Positions 24,250 through 28,588 of a stretch of DNA of 28,588 nt are shown here, piece by piece. The notes beneath the pieces were generated by a model. That model saw nothing but the letters and a program-made list of their open reading frames with translations. It was not told the DNA's origin and made no database searches. Each line of letters begins with the position of its first letter. Within the stretch, counting starts at the first letter, position 1. Origin of the DNA: JAENVT01 sp039931555 (GTDB lineage Bacteria > Actinomycetota > Acidimicrobiia > Acidimicrobiales > Ilumatobacteraceae). The stretch lies in assembly GCA_039931555.1 (NCBI GenBank), contig JBDTRP010000148.1:1-28588 (forward strand), read 5' to 3'. Position numbers and translations under genes: made by a program.

Positions 24250-25382
24250 TGGCTGACTACTACGAGCTGCTCGGCGTGTCACGCTCGGCCAGCGCCGACG
24301 AGATCAAGAAGGCGTACCGTCAGAAGGCCCGCGAATTGCACCCTGACGCCAACCCCGGCGACCCGGCGGCGGAGGACCGGTTCAAGCAGGTCGCCTTGGC
24401 ATACGAGGTGCTCAGCGATGCCGACACCCGGGCGCGCTACGACCGGTTCGGCGAGGCCGGCGTCGGTTCGGCCGCAGGCGGGCCCAACGTCGGTGACATG
24501 TTCGGTGGAGGCGGCTTCGGTGATCTGTTCGAAGCGTTCTTCGGTGGCAGCGGAGGCAACCCATTCGGTGGCGGCCGGGTTGGGCCCGCCGGGCCGCCGC
24601 GAGGTCAGGACCTCGAGGTGGTGGCCGACATCGAGTTCGCCCAGGCCGTCTTCGGTGCGACGGTCTCGGTCGGGGTGCGAACCGCATTGCGTTGCGACGA
24701 CTGCGGCGGGTCGGGCGCGGGATCCGGGACGCAGCCGGTCACGTGCTCGGAGTGCAACGGTCGTGGCCAGGTGCAGCGGGTACGCCAGAGCATGCTCGGC
24801 CAAATGGTGACCTCGAGCGCCTGCCCGAAGTGTGGCGGTCTCGGGCAGGTCGTCGTCACACCGTGTCCGGCTTGCAGCGGCGAGGGGCGGGTGATCACCG
24901 AGAAGACGTTTCAGGTCGACGTGCCTGCGGGCGTCGACACCGGTTCGACCTTGCGGCTCACCGGCCGCGGTGCTGCCGGCCCACGCGGCGGCGGTTCGGG
25001 CGACCTGTACGTGCACATTCGCGTCGCGCCGCACGAGACGTTCACCCGTGACGGTGACGATCTGATCGCCGAACTGCCGATCTCGATCGCCCAAGCTGCG
25101 CTCGGCACCAAGATCCTGCTGCCGACGCTCGACGGCGAAGAAGAGATCTCGGTGCCGGTGGGCACGCAGCCGGACAAGGAGTTCGTGTTCCGCCAGCGCG
25201 GCGCGCACCGCCTGCACGGTCGCGGTCGGGGCGATCTGCGGGTGCGTGTCAACGTGCAGGTGCCGACGAAGTTGACGGAGTTCGAAACCGAGTTGTTGAC
25301 GAAGTTCGCCGAATCACGCGGCGAGTCAGTGGGCAACACCGAGCACGGGTTGTTCTCGCGCATCAAATCCGCGTTCTCGTGA
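24249..25382 (+). CDS. dnaJ: Chaperone protein DnaJ
   Basis: A 377-residue type I Hsp40 that stimulates DnaK ATPase and delivers substrates. The J domain (1-70) has HPD at 31-33. A Gly/Phe-rich region (about 71-110) follows. Four CxxCxGxG zinc motifs have cysteines at 149/152, 166/169, 192/195 and 206/209, binding two zinc ions. The C-terminal substrate-binding barrel follows. By its place after hrcA it corresponds to actinobacterial DnaJ2, whereas DnaJ1 usually lies with dnaK-grpE elsewhere. The start is a GTG overlapping the hrcA stop by one base; its own stop overlaps the rsmE start (GTGA). Under CIRCE/HrcA control by position. Confidence 0.97.
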   Translation: MADYYELLGVSRSASADEIKKAYRQKARELHPDANPGDPAAEDRFKQVALAYEVLSDADTRARYDRFGEAGVGSAAGGPNVGDMFGGGGFGDLFEAFFGGSGGNPFGGGRVGPAGPPRGQDLEVVADIEFAQAVFGATVSVGVRTALRCDDCGGSGAGSGTQPVTCSECNGRGQVQRVRQSMLGQMVTSSACPKCGGLGQVVVTPCPACSGEGRVITEKTFQVDVPAGVDTGSTLRLTGRGAAGPRGGGSGDLYVHIRVAPHETFTRDGDDLIAELPISIAQAALGTKILLPTLDGEEEISVPVGTQPDKEFVFRQRGAHRLHGRGRGDLRVRVNVQVPTKLTEFETELLTKFAESRGESVGNTEHGLFSRIKSAFS

Positions 25383-26056
25383 ACCCACTGCTGCGCGGGT
25401 CGGCTGCGCACGTTTTCGTCGAGTCGCTCGCTGCGCCCGTGCTCCGTGACGACGACGAGCACCACCTACGCCGCGTCCTGCGGATTCGCCAGACCGATTC
25501 GATCTCGGTCAGCGACGGCGCCGGGGGATGGTTGGTGGCCAATCTGTTGGCCGACGGACTCTGCGTTGTCTCGTCGGCGATGTTCGATCCGGCGCCGCCG
25601 AACACGAGCGTTTTCAGCGCGATTCCGAAGGGCGACCGGCCGGAATGGATCGTGCAGAAGCTGACCGAAGTCGGCGTGACCTCGATCGGCTTCATCCACT
25701 GCGCGCGCAGTGTGGTGCAGTGGGACGAGTCGCGCCGACCACGGCAATTGGAACGGCTCCGTCGGGTCGCTCGTGAGGCGGCCATGCAATCGCGGCGGTT
25801 GTGGTTGCCGCAGGTTTGCGACGTGCTGCCATTCGATGAAGCGATCAAGTCGATCAGCTGTGCGATCGCCGATCCCGACGGCGACGCGATGACCGCCGAT
25901 GTCGACACCGTGCTGGTCGGTCCCGAGGGTGGGTTCACTGAGGGTGAACTCGGTGCAGCTGCTCGTCGGGTGGCATTTTCCGGGAACGTGCTGAGAGTGG
26001 AAACTGCGGCGCTCACTGCGGCTATCTTGCTGACTCAGCGTAACGAACGTACCTAG
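25379..26056 (+). CDS. rsmE: 16S rRNA (uracil1498-N3)-methyltransferase RsmE
   Basis: A 225-residue SPOUT methyltransferase that methylates U1498 of 16S rRNA with S-adenosylmethionine. An N-terminal PUA-like domain includes EHHLRRVLRIRQTDSISVSD. The knotted catalytic domain has EWIVQKLTEVGV, EAAMQSRR (134-141), GPEGGF (181-186) and LRVETA (205-210), which form the SAM pocket. The GTG start at 25379 overlaps the dnaJ stop by 4 nt, so translation is probably coupled and rsmE belongs to the hrcA-dnaJ unit, as in many bacteria. Confidence 0.95.
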   Translation: MNPLLRGSAAHVFVESLAAPVLRDDDEHHLRRVLRIRQTDSISVSDGAGGWLVANLLADGLCVVSSAMFDPAPPNTSVFSAIPKGDRPEWIVQKLTEVGVTSIGFIHCARSVVQWDESRRPRQLERLRRVAREAAMQSRRLWLPQVCDVLPFDEAIKSISCAIADPDGDAMTADVDTVLVGPEGGFTEGELGAAARRVAFSGNVLRVETAALTAAILLTQRNERT

Positions 26057-26150
26057 TTTGCCACGGAGAGTTGTATTTTCTCAACAAATCTGGCACAGTT
26101 GCCGATGTAGTTGGTGCTAGGCGGGACATGAGCGGAAGAGAGCGGGGCGA
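26057..26150 (+). promoter_or_regulatory. AT-rich upstream region of the BldD-like gene
   Basis: This 94-bp gap contains the most AT-rich stretch of the neighbourhood (26071-26090). GTTG (26070-26073) and CAAC (26082-26085) are an inverted repeat around TATTTTCT, and GAGA/TCTC (26066-26069, 26079-26082) form another. TATTTT (26074-26079) fits TANNNT and would give a leader of about 65 nt. Since BldD represses its own gene in Streptomyces, the inverted repeat over this box is a candidate autoregulatory site, but it does not match the known BldD box clearly. Confidence 0.35.
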
Positions 26151-26660
26151 ATGCGGGAGTTCGATGAAGATGATGTTTCGGCATCTCCTTACAGCAGGAA
26201 GGTAGGCGAACGTCTGCGGGTCATCCGCAGGCAGAAGCGCCTGTCCCTCCAAGAGGTCGAAGCGACCTCGAGTGAGGAGTTCAAGGCATCGGTGTTGGGT
26301 GCGTACGAGCGTGGCGAGCGGGCCATCTCGGTGCCCCGCCTCGAGCGCTTGGCGAAGTTCTACAACGTGCCGGTCGACCAGTTGTTGCCGCGGGAAGACA
26401 TCACGGCTCCGGTCGAGGGTGACACCGCTGGCAAGAAGCTGGCGGTCGACCTGTTGAAGCTGAGCCAGCTGCGCGGGCAACCGTTCGAGATGCTGGTGCG
26501 CTTCTTGAAGATGATCCAGGTGCAACGCCAGGACTTCAACGGCAAGGTGATCACGGTTCGTGGCGACGACACTCGAGCGATCTCGGCGATGCTCGACGTG
26601 CCGGTCGACCAGGTGGGTCAGCGCCTCGATGCGCTCGACCTGCTGTACCGTCCGATGTAG
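26151..26660 (+). CDS. BldD-like XRE-family regulator with a c-di-GMP-binding signature
   Basis: A 169-residue regulator. An N-terminal XRE helix-turn-helix (about 16-78: KVGERLRVIRRQKRLSLQEV, VLGAYERGERAISVPRLERL, FYNVPVDQLLP) matches Streptomyces BldD in length and arrangement. The C-terminal domain keeps IQVQRQDFNGKVITVRGDD: Arg126/Asp128 and Arg137/Asp140 fit the RxD-X8-RxxD motif that binds a c-di-GMP tetramer and drives BldD dimerisation. BldD represses development genes in Streptomyces; the targets here are unknown. It lies between rsmE and hemW; its TAG shares a base with the hemW GTG (TAGTG). The gene has its own upstream gap and is probably the first gene of a bldD-hemW unit. Confidence 0.87.
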   Translation: MREFDEDDVSASPYSRKVGERLRVIRRQKRLSLQEVEATSSEEFKASVLGAYERGERAISVPRLERLAKFYNVPVDQLLPREDITAPVEGDTAGKKLAVDLLKLSQLRGQPFEMLVRFLKMIQVQRQDFNGKVITVRGDDTRAISAMLDVPVDQVGQRLDALDLLYRPM

Positions 26661-27736
26661 TGACTCCTCAGTTCACCGGCCGACTCGCTGAGCCGTTCGG
26701 CGTCTACATCCACATCCCGTTCTGCAGGCACCGATGCGACTACTGCGCGTTTGCGACCTGGACGGATCGAGACCATGTGATCGATGACTACCTCGACGCC
26801 CTGCGTCGAGACATCTCACATGCGTCACTCGCCCCGGTCACCAGCGTGTTCGTCGGCGGCGGCACGCCGACACGGGTGCCCCCTGGGGATCTCGCCTCGG
26901 TGCTGGCGGTCGTTCCGTTGGCGCCAGGTGCCGAGGTCACGGTCGAGTGCAATCCCGACGACGTGACGATCGAGATGATGCAGGTCTACGCCGCGGCCGG
27001 CGTGAACCGGGTCAGTCTCGGCGTGCAGTCCATGGTGCCGTCGGTGCTCGCCTCGCTCGGGCGTACCCACGTTCCGGCCAACGTCGAGCGGGCGGTCGCC
27101 GCCGTGCGGGCGGCGGGCGTGCCCACGTTCAATCTCGACATCATCTACGGCGCAGCGGGGGAGAGCATCGACGATTGGCGAACCACGCTGACGGGTGTGC
27201 TCGGCCTCGACCCACCTCATGTCTCTGCGTATGCGCTGACCATCGAGGCAGGCACGCCGCTGGCCGACGACCCGTCGCGCCATCCCGACGACGACGACCT
27301 GGCCGACAAGTACGAGTTGGCCGACGACCTGCTGACTGCGGCTGAGTTGCAGAACTACGAGGTCAGCAACTGGGCCCAACCCGGCCACGAGTGTCGTCAC
27401 AACGTGTTGTACTGGGAGCAGGGCAACTACCTCGGTTTCGGCTCGGCCGCCCATTCGCATCGCGATGGGCATCGCTGGTGGAACGTGCGCACGCCGGAGC
27501 GGTACGTCGCCGCCGTACGCGGCGGCGAGTCGACAGAGGCAGCGGGGGAGAACCTCGACGACGAGACCCGGCGCATCGAGGGCCTGCAACTGGCCCTGCG
27601 GATGAAGGACGGCGTGCCGGTTTCGGCGCTCGATGTCGACGGTCTCGAAGGCCTGATCGTGACCGATGGCGAGCGTGTTCGCCTGACCCGACACGGTCGG
27701 CTGCTGGCGAATGAAGTGTCGCTGCGGTTGCGCTGA
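26660..27736 (+). CDS. hemW: Radical SAM heme chaperone HemW
   Basis: A 358-residue radical SAM protein formerly annotated as coproporphyrinogen III oxidase. The [4Fe-4S] cluster motif CxxxCxxC is Cys22/Cys26/Cys29 in YIHIPFCRHRCDYCAF. GGGTP (66-70) binds SAM. The HemW-type segment HNVLYWEQGNYLGFGSAAHS and the short N-terminus without HemN additions support HemW, which transfers heme to respiratory enzymes, over an active HemN. It starts with a GTG overlapping the stop of the BldD-like gene by one base. In many bacteria hemW lies between lepA and hrcA; here it is downstream of rsmE. Confidence 0.94.
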   Translation: MTPQFTGRLAEPFGVYIHIPFCRHRCDYCAFATWTDRDHVIDDYLDALRRDISHASLAPVTSVFVGGGTPTRVPPGDLASVLAVVPLAPGAEVTVECNPDDVTIEMMQVYAAAGVNRVSLGVQSMVPSVLASLGRTHVPANVERAVAAVRAAGVPTFNLDIIYGAAGESIDDWRTTLTGVLGLDPPHVSAYALTIEAGTPLADDPSRHPDDDDLADKYELADDLLTAAELQNYEVSNWAQPGHECRHNVLYWEQGNYLGFGSAAHSHRDGHRWWNVRTPERYVAAVRGGESTEAAGENLDDETRRIEGLQLALRMKDGVPVSALDVDGLEGLIVTDGERVRLTRHGRLLANEVSLRLR

Positions 27737-27740
27737 CTGA

Positions 27741-27746
27741 TAGTCT
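27741..27746 (+). promoter_or_regulatory. Candidate -10 box (TAGTCT) of tRNA-Val
   Basis: TAGTCT within GATAGTCT lies between the hemW stop and the tRNA, with the predicted start about 7 nt before the mature 5' end. The identical octamer lies upstream of the helicase gene on the other strand. No good -35 at 16-18 nt. Confidence 0.4.
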
Positions 27747-27759
27747 CAGGGGCCTACAC

Positions 27760-27833
27760 GGGCGTGTAGCTCAGTTGGTTAGAGTGCTACCATGACACGG
27801 TAGAGGTCCCGGGTTCGAGCCCCGTCACGCCCA
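27760..27833 (+). tRNA. tRNA-Val (GAC)
   Basis: A 74-nt cloverleaf: acceptor GGGCGTG pairs with CACGCCC, discriminator A. D-arm GCTC/GAGT, anticodon stem CTACC/GGTAG with loop ATGACAC, giving anticodon GAC (codons GUC and GUU), 5-nt variable loop, T-loop TTCGAGC. The outermost T-stem pair is a C-U mismatch and one D-stem pair is G-U. CCA is not encoded. It reads on the same strand as hemW, 23 nt downstream. Confidence 0.95.
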
Positions 27834-27835
27834 CA

Positions 27836-27859
27836 AAGTGCCTGGCCAGAATCGCACTT
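27836..27859 (+). terminator. Weak hairpin after tRNA-Val
   Basis: AAGTGC (27836-27841) and GCACTT (27854-27859) form a 6-bp stem with a 12-nt loop, 3 nt after the tRNA. No T-run. It may mark the 3' end of the tRNA transcript but is weak. Confidence 0.3.
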
Positions 27860-28071
27860 CAGGTGGTTCCCCACACCTTCCGATGGTGCCTCCCACAGCG
27901 AGAGACACCCACCACGGGAGTTGATGAAGTGGAGCTATTCGAGGCGGATCCGACGATGCGAACTGACTAGCACTCGAGCCACCGCCGAAAGCACCGCCGA
28001 CATGACACGCCACGCGTCGCCGAACGCCGGCTATGGATAGGCGCGCCGCGTGCCCGCGTCTCTACGGACTG

Positions 28072-28170
28072 GGTCGGGCGCGATTTCGGCAGTGCTGTTA
28101 CTCACAGCGCGCCCGACCAGGCCCGACGGGTTCGATTTCGGTAATGGGAATACCGGAATCGCGCCCGACC
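28072..28170. repeat. Nested inverted-repeat cluster with alternative pairings
   Basis: An 18-nt arm beginning GGTCGGGCGC (28072-28089) pairs with 28153-28170 in 17 of 18 positions, the exception being a G-U pair in RNA. The same arm also pairs perfectly over 11 bp (28072-28082) with 28108-28118. A third hairpin, 28133-28143 with 28151-28161 (11 bp with one G-U, 7-nt loop), uses part of the far arm. The pairings exclude each other. The two halves share CGATTTCGG and GCGCCCGACCA as direct repeats, so the block looks like a diverged duplication of one hairpin unit. Confidence 0.65.
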
Positions 28171-28231
28171 ACACCGGTGGCGACGGTGGGTGAACAACGC
28201 TCCGATCCGGCGGTATGAGTCTGCTGAGGGG

Positions 28232-28362
28232 CTACGACGACGCATCGCGCTGATCGACCGCTAGCAGTACCCACAGTTCCTCGCGTTTGCCGGACGGACC
28301 GAGCGGGATCTGGCGCCTACCCTTGACGGCCAGCGAGCAGAAGTTGGCGACGGGCGTCGCTG
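28232..28362 (-). pseudogene. Possible gene remnant downstream of the alcohol dehydrogenase
   Basis: In a frame shifted relative to the dehydrogenase, the minus strand reads ATPVANFCSLAVKGRRQ, then IPLGPSGKREELWVLLAVD and a TAG stop (28232-28234), without its own start codon. The texture is protein-like, but I recognise no family. The dehydrogenase itself ends normally at 28363, so this is not simply its lost end. It may be chance. Confidence 0.2.
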
Positions 28363-28588
28363 TCAGGCGTTGCGGAGGTCGAAGACCAGGCGGCCGTCCA
28401 CGGAGCCGCTGAGGACCTCGGTCATGGCCTCGTTGACCTGGTCGAGCCGGCGTGATTCGCGCACGATCGTGGTGCGGCCTGCAGCGTGCAGGGCGAAGGT
28501 CTCTGCCAGATCGAGTCTGGTCCCGACGAACGACCCGACGACCTTGAGCCCCATCACGACGGTCTCGAAGATCGGGAACTTCATGAAG
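28363..28588 (-). CDS. Zinc-dependent alcohol dehydrogenase, C-terminal part (5' end beyond window)
   Basis: The last ~75 codons of a medium-chain, zinc-dependent alcohol dehydrogenase of the AdhP type, oxidising alcohols with NAD. The visible part includes FETVVMGLKVVGSFVGTRLD, LAETFALHAAGRTT and the closing VNEAMTEVLSGSVDGRLVFD, the usual C-terminal strand pattern of AdhP. The catalytic zinc site and the Rossmann fold lie beyond the right edge. The internal ATG at 28584 is not the start: the frame stays open to the edge and the family continues upstream. Transcription is towards the non-coding region, convergent with tRNA-Val. Confidence 0.88.
   Translation of the reverse strand, partial: FMKFPIFETVVMGLKVVGSFVGTRLDLAETFALHAAGRTTIVRESRRLDQVNEAMTEVLSGSVDGRLVFDLRNA

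Larger units (their letters stand above)
27834..28362. other. 529-bp non-coding region between tRNA-Val and alcohol dehydrogenase
   Basis: No convincing gene on either strand. It holds the weak post-tRNA hairpin, the inverted-repeat cluster at 28072-28170 and a short minus-strand protein-like frame at 28232-28362. I searched by eye for a second copy of the tRNA 3' end as evidence of integration and found none. Confidence 0.6.

Noticed and set aside
26091..26103. Sigma-54-like promoter (TGGCAC...TTGC) before the BldD-like gene
   Set aside because: GG and GC are only 7 nt apart instead of 10, and actinobacteria generally lack sigma-54.
28033..28218. 61-codon plus-strand frame
   Set aside because: Covers the inverted-repeat cluster and has random composition.
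27760..28362. Integration site at the tRNA-Val 3' end
   Set aside because: No second copy of the tRNA 3' end and no integrase in the window.

Overview
The window is a gene-dense, high-GC chromosomal segment, most likely from an actinobacterium of the class Acidimicrobiia (Ilumatobacter-like). That placement is inference. It rests on base composition, an F420-type luciferase-like oxidoreductase, a PAC2 protein, a fatty-acyl-AMP ligase, a BldD-type regulator, an hrcA-dnaJ-rsmE cluster and an actinobacterial-length LeuRS with a KMGKS loop. I see no phage, IS element, CRISPR array or rRNA. Almost everything is housekeeping.

Layout. 1-6002 (minus): a DEAD-box RNA helicase cut by the left edge, with a structured 5' leader, then the leuS-amidase pair. 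6051-7769 (plus): a fatty-acyl-AMP ligase. 7764-10722 (minus): a phosphotransferase - PAC2 - LLM oxidoreductase operon, read away from a thioredoxin-TPR protein (10756-11469) and a small HELVH protein (11492-11845). 11846-12156: non-coding, with a strong hairpin. 12157-15697: comEA, an oppositely oriented small membrane protein, comEC (nuclease domain missing) and holA. 15751-17905: rpsT and lepA, divergent. 17953-23234: two MFS-type transporters, a lipoprotein, a histidine phosphatase and a photolyase. 23248-27736: hrcA, dnaJ, rsmE, a BldD-like regulator and hemW, with very tight spacing, then tRNA-Val(GAC). 27834-28362: non-coding, with a nested inverted-repeat cluster. 28363-28588: the C-terminal end of a zinc alcohol dehydrogenase cut by the right edge.

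How the genes relate. comEA/comEC/holA/rpsT/lepA and hrcA/dnaJ/rsmE/hemW form a neighbourhood found in many bacteria. Here about 5.3 kb of transport and repair genes separate lepA from hrcA, and a BldD-like gene sits between rsmE and hemW. HrcA probably represses its own operon through a CIRCE operator that overlaps the photolyase stop codon.

The most notable signals are: the CIRCE element with a TANNNT box in its spacer; a c-di-GMP-binding signature (RxD-X8-RxxD) in the BldD-like protein; a recurring TANNNT box 6-13 nt before many first-gene starts, which suggests common leaderless transcription; a switch-like set of mutually exclusive hairpins at 28072-28170; and a 120-nt antisense overlap between a transporter and a phosphatase gene. 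I did not find a convincing new defence or biosynthetic system.
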